This document shows, piece by piece, positions 1-7,597 of a stretch of 46,334 nucleotides of DNA (positions within the stretch are counted from its first letter, which is position 1; every line of letters starts with the position of its first letter). A program made the translations under genes and the position numbers. Origin of the DNA: Methanolobus halotolerans (GTDB taxonomy: Archaea; Halobacteriota; Methanosarcinia; Methanosarcinales; Methanosarcinaceae). The DNA lies in contig NZ_PGGK01000017.1 of NCBI RefSeq assembly GCF_004745425.1, positions 1 to 46,334 of the forward strand. The letters run 5' to 3'. The notes below the pieces were generated by a model, which worked only from the letters and a program-made list of their open reading frames with translations, searched no databases and was not told the DNA's origin.

Positions 1-2
1 CA

Positions 3-110
3 AACATAGTTCGATTTGCTACAGAAAGTGATGTAGCAAAGGGGAATACTGGCATCCCCAAAGCGGCAATGGTTAGAAAGCAATCAACCGTAGAACCCCA
101 CGCACTTTAG
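3..110 (+). CDS. tnpB: TnpB (IS200/IS605 family), C-terminal end only
   Basis: The reading frame is open from the window edge and gives 35 residues ending in ...KAAMVRKQSTVEPHAL before a TAG stop. The ending, together with the hairpin directly overlapping the stop codon, matches the 3' end of archaeal IS200/IS605 tnpB genes. TnpB is an RNA-guided DNA nuclease carried by these transposons. The catalytic RuvC and zinc-finger parts lie outside the window, so whether the protein is intact cannot be judged. The family call rests on the C-terminal composition plus the adjacent right-end structure. Confidence 0.75.
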   Translation, partial: NIVRFATESDVAKGNTGIPKAAMVRKQSTVEPHAL

Positions 111-125
111 TCGTGGGAGTGTGTC
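61..125 (+). mobile_element. IS200/IS605 right end with hairpin; probable 3' part of the omega (reRNA) guide RNA
   Basis: CCCACG at 97-102 pairs with CGTGGG at 112-117 around a nine-base loop that contains the tnpB stop codon. IS200/IS605 elements end in such subterminal hairpins, which TnpA recognises as single strands. In the family, the guide RNA runs from the 3' end of tnpB through this right end and takes its guide from the flanking DNA. The exact element boundary is not visible; it should fall shortly after the hairpin, roughly 118-135. Confidence 0.65.
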
Positions 126-252
126 AGTTCGGTGTGCAAGAGACTGAAAAGATTGTATTTTGAAAAAACACGGAAAATAGTAATGTATCTGCGGAGTTTT
201 TTGAACATCATTTTATTATTTAATCTGTTAATAAATATAGATTCTCCTTATA

Positions 253-1182
253 TTATTTCTTTCCGTTATTACGATGATGATTGTACGAGTTTACAACATC
301 GGATAGCTCTTTATGGGTGTGTTCATGAACATGCAAGTGAATATGTCCATCCTTACCTTCAATGGTCCTTGTTAGGATTTGGATGGCTTCATCAAAAGAC
401 AACGGAAGATCATCCGACGAGTATCCAAAGCAATTCAATACTTTAAAAAGTTTGAAAACATCAGGTGCTTCCAGATTATTCTCTCTCAGAAGCTCCCAGT
501 CAGAGAAAATCTTTCTTGGTGAACCTTCAGCAACTATTCTGCGATTGAGTACATAGACACGATTGGCAAGTTCCGGCAGTGCATTGACATCGTGCATGGC
601 AATTATCGTGGTTATACCATCACGCTCATTCAGTTCATTTATCAGACTTATAAAATCAGCACGACTCTTCGGGTCAAGGTTTGCCGTGGGCTCGTCCAGT
701 ACAAGCACTTTAGGCTCCATTGAAAGTACTGCAGCAAGTGCTAGCCTTTTTTTCTGTCCATAACTTAAATTGTGAGGGACTTTCGTTTCGAAACCCTCAA
801 GACCTACCTTTAAAAGGGCCTTGATTACCCGCTTCTTAACTTCATTTTCTTCAAGCCCCATGTTGACAGGTCCGAAAGCTACATCATCAAACACCGTTGG
901 CATGAAAAGCTGGTCATCAGGATCCTGGAAAACAACACCGACCTCATGGATTCTCTCTTCAATTCTCATTTCAGAAATAGACCTTCCAAAAACAGTGATA
1001 TTACCAGCCGGATTTTTTATGGTTCCGTTGAGGTGAAGGAAAAATGTGGTTTTACCAGCACCGTTGGGGCCTACTACCACGACCTTCTCACCTTTATAGA
1101 TTGTGAGATCTATTCCTTCAAGAGCCTTCGTACCGTCTGAATATGAATAACTCAAACCTTCTACCTTTACTGCTTCTATCAT
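253..1182 (-). CDS. nikO: ECF-type nickel/cobalt transporter ATPase with histidine-rich tail (NikO/CbiO)
   Basis: 309-residue ABC ATPase. Walker A GPNGAGKTT is at residues 38-46, the Q-loop near 86, the signature LSYGQ at 139-143, Walker B VLVLDEP at 159-165, and the H-loop histidine at 197. It powers metal uptake at the inner face of the membrane with NikQ and NikM. After the core, an extension carries eight histidines between residues 280 and 303 (HIHLHVHEHTH and HH), probably a cytoplasmic metal-binding or sensing tail. It is the last gene of a five-gene operon and starts one base after nikQ ends. Nickel rather than cobalt is inferred from the accompanying K and L components; cobalt remains possible. 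Confidence 0.9.
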   Translation of the reverse strand: MIEAVKVEGLSYSYSDGTKALEGIDLTIYKGEKVVVVGPNGAGKTTFFLHLNGTIKNPAGNITVFGRSISEMRIEERIHEVGVVFQDPDDQLFMPTVFDDVAFGPVNMGLEENEVKKRVIKALLKVGLEGFETKVPHNLSYGQKKRLALAAVLSMEPKVLVLDEPTANLDPKSRADFISLINELNERDGITTIIAMHDVNALPELANRVYVLNRRIVAEGSPRKIFSDWELLRENNLEAPDVFKLFKVLNCFGYSSDDLPLSFDEAIQILTRTIEGKDGHIHLHVHEHTHKELSDVVNSYNHHRNNGKK

Positions 1183-1183
1183 A

Positions 1184-1942
1184 TTAATACCAGTTGATAA
1201 GATGCACAGAGACAGCGATCAACACCATACATGTGCTTAATACATAATCCTTTGTGCTCATTTTAAAATTTATAAGAGCCCTTGGTCTGCCCGAATATCC
1301 CTTGGAGACCATGGCCTGGTATACTCTGCTTGTGCGGTCATAGCTTTTTATGATCAGCATACCCAGAATATTTCCGAATATGGAAAGGCCATGATAATTA
1401 GCCTTTAATCTGAAACCCTTACACTGCATAGATTCCCACATCCGGCTGAATTCATCTATTATAACGAAGATATAACGATAAGTGAACATAAGCATCTGGA
1501 CCAGCATGCCGGGAACCCTGAGTGCATACAATGCTTTCATGGTCATATCGAACCTTGTAGTCGCCAGCATAGTAAAAGCAAGTGTTACCGCCGCAAGTGC
1601 CCTTATAATGATCAGAGAAGCATATGCCAAACCTTCAGTTGAAACAGATATCCCACTGATGTTCATCAGCTCCTCACCATCTACCGTAAGAGGCATGATA
1701 AGCAACAGAGGAAAAAGAAAAAAGAAAACCATTCTTATTCTCTTCAGTGCAAAGCCCATTGGTAATCTGGATACCAGTAATATTAAGATTGAGAACAAAA
1801 AGCCGTACAGGGCGATTTTCAGATCATCCACAAAAGCAAAAGAGAAAATAAGCAAAGTAAAAGTTAACATCTTGGCGCGAGGATCGAAACGATGGATGGG
1901 CGAATTCAGTGATGCAAAAGCATCTATTTCCGGATATTCCAT
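1184..1942 (-). CDS. nikQ: ECF transporter transmembrane component (NikQ/CbiQ)
   Basis: 252 residues with several hydrophobic segments, beginning SPIHRFDPRAK, the usual CbiQ amino-terminal signature. A central stretch around CKGFRLKANYHG and the later SYDRTSRVYQAMVSKGY correspond to the coupling-helix regions that contact the ATPase. It is the membrane energy-coupling protein linking NikO to the metal-binding NikM. It sits 17 bases downstream of nikL and one base upstream of nikO. The length is typical of the family. Confidence 0.9.
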   Translation of the reverse strand: MEYPEIDAFASLNSPIHRFDPRAKMLTFTLLIFSFAFVDDLKIALYGFLFSILILLVSRLPMGFALKRIRMVFFFLFPLLLIMPLTVDGEELMNISGISVSTEGLAYASLIIIRALAAVTLAFTMLATTRFDMTMKALYALRVPGMLVQMLMFTYRYIFVIIDEFSRMWESMQCKGFRLKANYHGLSIFGNILGMLIIKSYDRTSRVYQAMVSKGYSGRPRALINFKMSTKDYVLSTCMVLIAVSVHLINWY

Positions 1943-1959
1943 TAAGTGCCACCTTTGAA

Positions 1960-2415
1960 CTATTGGCCCTTGGATTTCCTTGATGAAAAATACAGTGCCA
2001 GACCTGCGATTCCAATAATATATCCAAAACCTGCAACAACGCTAGCAGATAAAGGCAATTCAGCATTTTCTGTTTCTGCAGCTGAACCACCCGCAAGATT
2101 GAAGGTCTTTTCACTCTTGTGACCGCTTTCAGAAACAACCACCCTGTATTCGGATACACCGAGCTTTGGAGTGAAATAGAACAACCCATTCGAATCGGTC
2201 CTGTCCTCAATGTACAGCTCCTCTTCTCCGTTTTTTATAGCGTAGACAGAAACATCCGCATTGGGCATGGGATCTCCCCCACCGAACCAGGCTTTTATCT
2301 CAACTTCCGTGATCTGCTCCTGAACATAGACCCGATGTGCCGAAACCCCCGGCATAAGAAGCATCAGGACCATGCCCAGTAAAACTAGAATCCTTGTTAA
2401 TTTTAGATGATCCAT
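1960..2415 (-). CDS. nikL: Nickel transporter accessory protein, NikL-like
   Basis: 151 residues: a signal peptide (residues 1-26, ending VSA), an extracytoplasmic beta-rich domain of the carboxypeptidase-regulatory/SpaA type, and a carboxy-terminal membrane helix around residues 124-145 followed by RKSKGQ. Predicted cleavage after Ala26 leaves His27 as the first mature residue (HRVYV). In NikKMLQO-type importers the small L component takes the place of NikN. Its position between nikM and nikQ matches that gene order. It starts four bases after nikM ends and stops with TAG. The family assignment comes from architecture and context, not from strong motifs. Confidence 0.7.
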   Translation of the reverse strand: MDHLKLTRILVLLGMVLMLLMPGVSAHRVYVQEQITEVEIKAWFGGGDPMPNADVSVYAIKNGEEELYIEDRTDSNGLFYFTPKLGVSEYRVVVSESGHKSEKTFNLAGGSAAETENAELPLSASVVAGFGYIIGIAGLALYFSSRKSKGQ

Positions 2416-2419
2416 CAGT

Positions 2420-3040
2420 TCAAACCTCCGTATCCACTGGCAAAAGTTCCGGCCTTACCTTCAAGAGAAAAGACACTACAGAGCCAGTGATAATCCCCTC
2501 AATTACCATTACAGGGAGATGAGCGATCAAAGCTGCATAAGCAACTTCCCTGAACTCCTCTCCGGTACTTATTAGTATGAAAGCAAGAAAGATGCCTGAA
2601 AGCAGTATTCCCAACGCACCGCACAGGGCACCCATAAATGCAACATTGATTCCTTTTCTATAGCCAAACCTGAACGTCCAGTATGAAATAAGGGCAGGTA
2701 TACCTATAATAACATTGTTGGCTCCGATAGTTGTAATGCCCCCATGCTGAAAAAGGAAGGCCTGCAATGTAAGACCAACCAACATTGCAGGGAACGCAAA
2801 GACTCCAAGCACAACCCCCATGAGCCCGTTAAGAAGGAGATGGACACTTGTCGGGCCAATGGATATGTGAATAAGAGAAGCTACAAAAAAGGTACCTGTA
2901 ATGATAGAGATCTTTGGGATCTGTTCAGCCATATCATACTTGTATTTGCAGCGCCAGAGGATTAAAGCGCTTAACACCAGCGTTATTGCCCAGCCGGCAG
3001 CAACAACCGAGAAAGACAACACACCATCTGAAATATGCAT
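2420..3040 (-). CDS. nikM: ECF transporter substrate-specific component (NikM/CbiM)
   Basis: 206 residues with about six to seven hydrophobic segments. The protein starts MHISDGVLS, the hallmark amino terminus of CbiM/NikM, where His2 and the terminal amine coordinate the metal; this fixes the start codon. A further conserved segment HISIGPTSVHLLLNGLMG contains additional His residues of the family. It binds Ni2+ (or Co2+) and passes it through the membrane. It is separated from nikK by 123 bases that hold a terminator-like hairpin and an inverted repeat, so it may be transcribed separately or attenuated. Confidence 0.92.
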   Translation of the reverse strand: MHISDGVLSFSVVAAGWAITLVLSALILWRCKYKYDMAEQIPKISIITGTFFVASLIHISIGPTSVHLLLNGLMGVVLGVFAFPAMLVGLTLQAFLFQHGGITTIGANNVIIGIPALISYWTFRFGYRKGINVAFMGALCGALGILLSGIFLAFILISTGEEFREVAYAALIAHLPVMVIEGIITGSVVSFLLKVRPELLPVDTEV

Positions 3041-3067
3041 AATAATTACCTCATTGATATCATGAAT

Positions 3068-3090
3068 TATGAATTTGTCTCAAATTCATA
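3068..3090. promoter_or_regulatory. Perfect 10-bp inverted repeat upstream of nikM
   Basis: TATGAATTTG (3068-3077) and its exact reverse complement CAAATTCATA (3081-3090) are separated by only TCT. The dyad lies 28 bases upstream of the nikM start codon. It may be an operator for a metal-responsive repressor or a hairpin in the nikM leader. It does not match the classical NikR half-site spacing of 13-16 bases. Confidence 0.5.
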
Positions 3091-3120
3091 TGAACTTGAT
3101 TGGTAATGAATAACAACGTA

Positions 3121-3152
3121 TAAAAAAGAAGTGATAGGGATTAGATATCCCT
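3121..3152 (-). terminator. Intrinsic terminator or attenuator between nikK and nikM
   Basis: Read on the minus strand, AGGGAT/ATCCCT (3147-3152 with 3136-3141, five-base loop) is followed by a T-rich run (complement of 3121-3131) just after the nikK stop codon. This would reduce read-through from nikK into nikM. Confidence 0.45.
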
Positions 3153-3163
3153 TCTCAATTAAC

Positions 3164-4138
3164 CTATTCTTTCCTCATTATGGTATAAAGTGCGCCAAGA
3201 ATGCCTGCAAAAGCAATTGATGCAACAAATCCGGGAGCACTTGCTGTTGTCTGACCTGATGAAGCATCATTTTCATCTGATGCCTGTTCATTTGCGCCAG
3301 AAGCAACACTCTTCTCAGGGAAAGATTCGATTACAGGGACGATGAACACACCCCTTACCGGCTGGCCCTCCTCAGGTTCCATCGTTGCCCCAACAAACCA
3401 GATTCCCGGTTCATCCAGAGTATAGAGGAAATCACCATTGTCGTTGGTCTTTGTGAGTCTGGTAAATACCATAGGTGCATCGTAGGGGAACTTCTCCTCA
3501 GCAGCCTCCACGATCTTAATACCGTCCTCCAGGGTGTGGTATATCTCCACTTCGACATCAGCTCCTGTCAGGGAAGCACCATTATTCAATGCCTTTCCGG
3601 CAAATACAAATCCCTCTTCCATACCATAAGGCCTCATGTAGGGGATGATCTCGGTGTCCTGATCTACCTCTGCATCCCATCCGACCCACATCTCCTCACC
3701 GGAGTGGATGACCGCCTTGGTAAAGTCCACCATGTCTTCGTCCACATCCTCGTATTTTACAGAGATCACCGAATCTCCCATTTGGTCAACTGTAAAAGAT
3801 GTTTTGTATGCGACAAACGTACCCATGTGTCCTTCCTCATCCATTCCGTCAACGCTTATCTCCTCAACTGTGAGTTGCTCGACCGTGCTGTCAGGTTTGG
3901 TTACCGTGATTTCCGGTATGGTGGACATATCGAAGAGTATGTGTTCGTAAGGATGACCCCACATGATGTAGATTTCCTTTGTATCGCCAAGCTGTGCAAT
4001 ATAGTCATCCGGAGTCACATCCCATATAGTATCTTCGCTGTCGCTTGGGAATACCATTGTAAAGTGTGCACCTGCAATACCTGATGTCCAAAGAACAATT
4101 CCTGTTAGCACCAACAAAGAAAAGATATTTAGTTTCAA
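3164..4138 (-). CDS. nikK: Nickel transporter extracytoplasmic component, NikK-like (DUF4198)
   Basis: 324 residues from a TTG start at 4138, chosen because AGGAGGT (4144-4150) sits five bases upstream and because it yields a clean signal peptide (residues 1-24, ending AGA); the longer upstream reading lacks both. Mature residue 1 would be His25 (HFTMVFP), as is common in DUF4198 proteins. A large beta-rich domain follows, then a Ser/Asp/Gly-rich linker (about 285-302) and a carboxy-terminal helix ending IMRKE that anchors it outside the cell. In K-M-L-Q-O importers this component captures or delivers the metal at the surface. It stops with TAG. Confidence 0.75.
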   Translation of the reverse strand: MKLNIFSLLVLTGIVLWTSGIAGAHFTMVFPSDSEDTIWDVTPDDYIAQLGDTKEIYIMWGHPYEHILFDMSTIPEITVTKPDSTVEQLTVEEISVDGMDEEGHMGTFVAYKTSFTVDQMGDSVISVKYEDVDEDMVDFTKAVIHSGEEMWVGWDAEVDQDTEIIPYMRPYGMEEGFVFAGKALNNGASLTGADVEVEIYHTLEDGIKIVEAAEEKFPYDAPMVFTRLTKTNDNGDFLYTLDEPGIWFVGATMEPEEGQPVRGVFIVPVIESFPEKSVASGANEQASDENDASSGQTTASAPGFVASIAFAGILGALYTIMRKE

Positions 4139-4149
4139 ATAGAACCTCC

Positions 4150-4232
4150 TATGATCATATCTGTTAAACCTAGTGACAGTAATACAAAATAAATAGTTTT
4201 TGCTACATAATTTGTGCACAACAATATATTGT
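4150..4232 (-). promoter_or_regulatory. nik operon promoter region with three palindromes
   Basis: Three perfect palindromes lie upstream of nikK: TATGATCATA at 4150-4159 touching the ribosome binding site, TTGTGCACAA at 4212-4221, and ACAATATATTGT at 4221-4232. An A/T-rich TATA-like stretch (minus-strand CTATTTATTTTG, about 4187-4198) lies between them. The arrangement suggests repression or activation by a dimeric regulator, plausibly metal-responsive. No experimentally defined NikR consensus is matched. Confidence 0.4.
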
Positions 4233-4352
4233 AATAACTTATCGTACTAATCAAGAATACTTTCATAAACACAACACACCAGAAATTGAAGAGCAAATGA
4301 TTTTTACCTTATGTGCTAATTACAGGAAAGTACTAATTCTGGATAAATTGCC

Positions 4353-5327
4353 ATGACAACATTCTCACCTGTTATCGCTGCAAAGGCCCTCTGGCAGATG
4401 CGGATCAGAAAAAGACCCTTCGTACTCTCCCATGCCATCAACACCAGATGCAATATGAAATGCAGGTTCTGCGAGTACTGGAAAGAGAGCGGCCCGGAAA
4501 TGGAACTCGAAGACATATTTAATCTGTTAGATGAGGCAAGGGCCTTTGGCATACTCGCCTATAATGCCTGGACAGTTGAGCCGCTGCTCAGAGAGGACCT
4601 GCCAGAGATACTGGCACATGCCAGGGGCCTGGGGATGATAACCTCCCTCATAACCAATGGACTGTTGCTGGAAAAAAGAGCAGTAGAGCTTGAGAACCTT
4701 GACTACCTTTCAGTGTCTGTGGACGGCACCTCCAGTTACAGGGAAATAAGAGGAGTGGAATTTGACAGGATACTGCCAGGCATCATCAAGGCAAAGGAGA
4801 ATATGATCAACCCCTTGCTCCTGAACTGTGTGATCAGCGGGAAGAATCTTGATGATATAGAAGAACTCTTGCAGCTTGCCATGGACCTGAATGTAAAGAT
4901 ATCATTCGAACCCATGTATGAATTCGGGAATATCGGAAATGATACCTGGGACGATCTTGGCATCCGGGACATGGAAAAGTATCGCAGGGTTGTTGACGGG
5001 ATAATTGAAAAGAAAAAGCAGGGATATCCGATTATCAACTCTATCACTTATCTGGAAATGGCGAGGGACCTGAAAACCACATATTCATGCCATGCCAGTG
5101 ATATTATACTGGATGTTGCCGCAGACGGGAGTATTGAGAACTGCCGGGTCCACAGGGAACCTATCGGGCATATAAGGGAAGGAATTGCGAATGTATGGGA
5201 GGCAACCAGAGAAAAGAGGAAAAAAACCTCAAATGAGTGCCAGAAATGCCTTTTCTTCGGATACGTGGAAAACAGCCTTATGTATGATTTCAACCTGGAG
5301 GTCATGAGACATTACGAGTGGATGTAG
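4353..5327 (+). CDS. Radical SAM protein with SPASM-like cysteine-rich C-terminus
   Basis: 324 residues. The cluster-binding motif C33-x3-C37-x2-C40 (CNMKCRFC) starts a radical SAM barrel; ITNGLLL and SVSVDG fit the SAM-binding strands. The C-terminal region has further cysteines (SCHASD, ENCRVH, CQKC), typical of an extra iron-sulfur cluster as in SPASM/twitch domains. Such enzymes modify peptides or build cofactors; the substrate cannot be named. It is divergent from the nik operon, and its last 26 bases overlap the convergent SAM-hydrolase gene. It stops with TAG. Confidence 0.8.
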   Translation: MTTFSPVIAAKALWQMRIRKRPFVLSHAINTRCNMKCRFCEYWKESGPEMELEDIFNLLDEARAFGILAYNAWTVEPLLREDLPEILAHARGLGMITSLITNGLLLEKRAVELENLDYLSVSVDGTSSYREIRGVEFDRILPGIIKAKENMINPLLLNCVISGKNLDDIEELLQLAMDLNVKISFEPMYEFGNIGNDTWDDLGIRDMEKYRRVVDGIIEKKKQGYPIINSITYLEMARDLKTTYSCHASDIILDVAADGSIENCRVHREPIGHIREGIANVWEATREKRKKTSNECQKCLFFGYVENSLMYDFNLEVMRHYEWM

Positions 5328-6105
5328 CCGCTACTTGTGGAGTCCTGACGTCTATCCTGTCGCCATTTCTAAGCCCAAGTACCGATGCCGCACTTCCCTG
5401 GTTCACGGCGATCTCAAGAAAACCATGACTCCCTGTAAGTGACAATGGCTCCCCCACATCCACGAGTCCGTATGTATGCATAAATGGCATATCCCTGCCA
5501 GACACCTTCACCACTTCACCAAAATGAACCAGATCCGATACTACGGTTCCGGGTATGTTGGTGATTACATTTCCGAAATCATCAATGTAGATAACTTCAC
5601 CTGAAACAGAATTTACCCCTACCTCAACATTTCCAAAATCCAGATGCACATAGTCATCAGTCTTTTCTCCTGCACGTTCAGGCGCCACGCCTCCCGAAAG
5701 ATAAGCACCTATACGGGCAAATACGTCCCTGCCATGGAAAGTTGTAGAAACATCCCCCAGTAATTCTGTACCCTTTATCCGGTAGACCTGCATATCCCCG
5801 AGCCTCAAAGCCGCCGGGACCATCAGGCCATTGTCCGGGCCTACAAAAAATTGACCACCGGAGGATATGACTATTGAATTACGCTGTGTACCCACACCCG
5901 GGTCCACGACGGCAACATGTACCGTCCCCTTTGGGAAATAATCCACCACTGTGTATAGTGCAAACGCACCGGCACGTATGTCAGCATGCCGTACCGAGTG
6001 GGTGATATCCACTATTTGTGTTCCGGGCTCCATCCCGAGAATTACCGCCTTGAGAGATGCGGGATAGAGTGAACCGAAATCTGTTGTAAGGGTCACAATT
6101 GTCAT
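5302..6105 (-). CDS. S-adenosylmethionine hydrolase-like protein (DUF62 family)
   Basis: 267 residues with the family's LTTDFG near the amino terminus, VAVVDPGVG, FVGPDNGL and a carboxy-terminal barrel containing YIDDFGNVITNI. Characterised archaeal members hydrolyse S-adenosylmethionine to adenosine and methionine; fluorinase/chlorinase relatives use halide instead. Nothing here points to halogenation, so hydrolysis with water is the expected reaction. The gene converges on, and overlaps by 26 bases, the radical SAM gene. Mutually exclusive hairpins lie 76-103 bases upstream. Confidence 0.88.
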   Translation of the reverse strand: MTIVTLTTDFGSLYPASLKAVILGMEPGTQIVDITHSVRHADIRAGAFALYTVVDYFPKGTVHVAVVDPGVGTQRNSIVISSGGQFFVGPDNGLMVPAALRLGDMQVYRIKGTELLGDVSTTFHGRDVFARIGAYLSGGVAPERAGEKTDDYVHLDFGNVEVGVNSVSGEVIYIDDFGNVITNIPGTVVSDLVHFGEVVKVSGRDMPFMHTYGLVDVGEPLSLTGSHGFLEIAVNQGSAASVLGLRNGDRIDVRTPQVAATSTRNVS

Positions 6106-6180
6106 AACTGCTTATTTGCCCGTCCTTAGAAAATAAGTGTTTGCCATTGGAGACGGATCAAGCCACAGTATGAGCAAAAT

Positions 6181-6208
6181 GCCACCAGTTAAAGAAGGTG
6201 GCCTTCTT
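6181..6208 (-). promoter_or_regulatory. Two mutually exclusive hairpins upstream of the SAM-hydrolase gene
   Basis: GCCACC (6181-6186) can pair with GGTGGC (6197-6202), and AAGAAGG (6192-6198) can pair with CCTTCTT (6202-6208); the arms overlap, so only one can form. This could be a switching leader for the gene starting at 6105, or part of termination of thiC transcripts. Confidence 0.3.
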
Positions 6209-6218
6209 GCTCCGATCT

Positions 6219-6245
6219 GAAAAAAAATGCAGTAAGTTAAAAAAA
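6219..6245 (-). terminator. T-rich terminator after thiC
   Basis: On the minus strand, two T runs (complements of 6239-6245 and 6221-6228) follow the thiC stop codon within 50 bases. Runs of T alone commonly terminate archaeal transcription. Confidence 0.45.
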
Positions 6246-6267
6246 GAAATGAGAGAAAGTGATGCTA

Positions 6268-7554
6268 TCACTTTGCAAGGTTGTAGCTCTTGTTGACAAT
6301 CTTGAGTGCGCAGAAGTCACCGCACATGGTACATGCGTCTTCATCTTCAGGTGCTCTGCTACTTCTTATCTCTCTTGCGAGTTCTTCATCAAGACATAGA
6401 CCGAACATTTTCTCCCAGTCAAGGTCCCTGCGTGCCCTGCCCATTGCAAGATCCCAGTTACGGCTTTCCTTGTTCTTGACCATGTCACCGACGTGAGCTG
6501 CTATCCTTGATGTCTTGACACCCTCAACAACGTCTTCGAGATTTGGAAGTGCAAGGTGTTCTGCCGGTGTTACGTAGCAGAGGAAGTCACAGCCTGCTGC
6601 TGCTGAAGTTGCTGCACCGATAGCTGTTACGATGTGGTCACGGCCTGCGCCGATATCAGACACAAGAGGACCAAGCATGTAGAACGGTTTTCCGCCGCTC
6701 ATTGATTTCATGAGCTTGACATTCATCTCGACCTCGTCCAGTGGTACGTGTCCCGGCCCTTCAACAATGACCTGAAGGTCGTATTTATCGTGTGCTTTCT
6801 GTGCGCACTCTGAGTTGATGATCAATTCCTGGATCTGTGCTCTGTCGGTTGCATCATGGATGGCACCTGCACGCATTCCATTTCCTGTTGACAGGGTTAC
6901 TTCGTGCTCCTTGAGAATCTCACACAGATAATCGAAATCTGCAAAAAGCGGGTTCTCCTTCTGGTTATGAAGCATCCATGTGCTCATGAAAGCTCCGCCA
7001 CGGGAACAAAGACCGCCGAATCTTCCGTGTGCCTTCAACCTGTCAAGGACAATGTTGTTGATACCAGTGTGGATAGCCATGAAGTTCGTACCGAGCTTCG
7101 CCTGTTCCTCTGTTGCATGCCAGAGATCGTCTTCTGTCATGTGAACAATGGAACCGTCCCTCTTTGCTGCGGTGATGAATGCCTGGTAGAGTGGCACTGA
7201 ACCTACCGGAAGGGATATTGCATCACAAACCTTTTTCCTGATACCAAGGAAATCTCCACCGGTACCCAGCTCCATAAGTGTGTCTGCACCAGCTGCTTCT
7301 GCTGCCTTGGCCTTTTTAACTTCCATTTCTTCATCAACAATATCCGATGATGCACCAATGGATGCATTGACCTTTGTCCTGAGTCCCTCACCGATACCGC
7401 ATATCCGGATGTCCCTGTAAGGGGTCATGGGGATTACAATTCTTCCTGCAGCAATTCCACGTCTGATGAATTCAGGATCTTTGCCTTCTTCTTTGGCAAC
7501 GATCTTCATCTCTTCTGTGATCTTACCATTCTTTGCATCTGTTACTATTGTCAT
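6268..7554 (-). CDS. thiC: Phosphomethylpyrimidine synthase ThiC
   Basis: 428 residues, the typical archaeal length. ThiC converts aminoimidazole ribotide to hydroxymethylpyrimidine phosphate in thiamine synthesis, using S-adenosylmethionine and a 4Fe-4S cluster. Recognisable segments are GTGGDFLGIRKK, SRGGAF, VEGPGHVPLDE and MLGPLVSDIGAGRDHI. The cluster motif near the carboxy terminus is CTMCGDFC, spacing C-x2-C-x3-C, one residue shorter in the second gap than the C-x2-C-x4-C of bacterial ThiC. A GAGGAA ribosome site precedes the start. I saw no TPP riboswitch; a 14-bp palindrome lies upstream. Confidence 0.95.
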   Translation of the reverse strand: MTIVTDAKNGKITEEMKIVAKEEGKDPEFIRRGIAAGRIVIPMTPYRDIRICGIGEGLRTKVNASIGASSDIVDEEMEVKKAKAAEAAGADTLMELGTGGDFLGIRKKVCDAISLPVGSVPLYQAFITAAKRDGSIVHMTEDDLWHATEEQAKLGTNFMAIHTGINNIVLDRLKAHGRFGGLCSRGGAFMSTWMLHNQKENPLFADFDYLCEILKEHEVTLSTGNGMRAGAIHDATDRAQIQELIINSECAQKAHDKYDLQVIVEGPGHVPLDEVEMNVKLMKSMSGGKPFYMLGPLVSDIGAGRDHIVTAIGAATSAAAGCDFLCYVTPAEHLALPNLEDVVEGVKTSRIAAHVGDMVKNKESRNWDLAMGRARRDLDWEKMFGLCLDEELAREIRSSRAPEDEDACTMCGDFCALKIVNKSYNLAK

Positions 7555-7597
7555 GATCTGTTCCTCGGTATTTGATGTACCTTAGAATATCCAGATC

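Noticed and set aside
132-446. Open frame of 104 codons on the plus strand near the left edge
   Set aside because: It overlaps the end of nikO on the other strand, has no ribosome site and no coherent protein features; it is a shadow frame.
4139-4219. Upstream extension of NikK to an ATG at 4219
   Set aside because: It would bury the signal peptide and pass through the AGGAGGT ribosome site; the TTG at 4138 explains both.
5302-6105. Fluorinase/chlorinase function for the DUF62 protein
   Set aside because: Nothing in the sequence or neighbourhood supports halide use; hydrolysis of SAM is the known activity of archaeal members.
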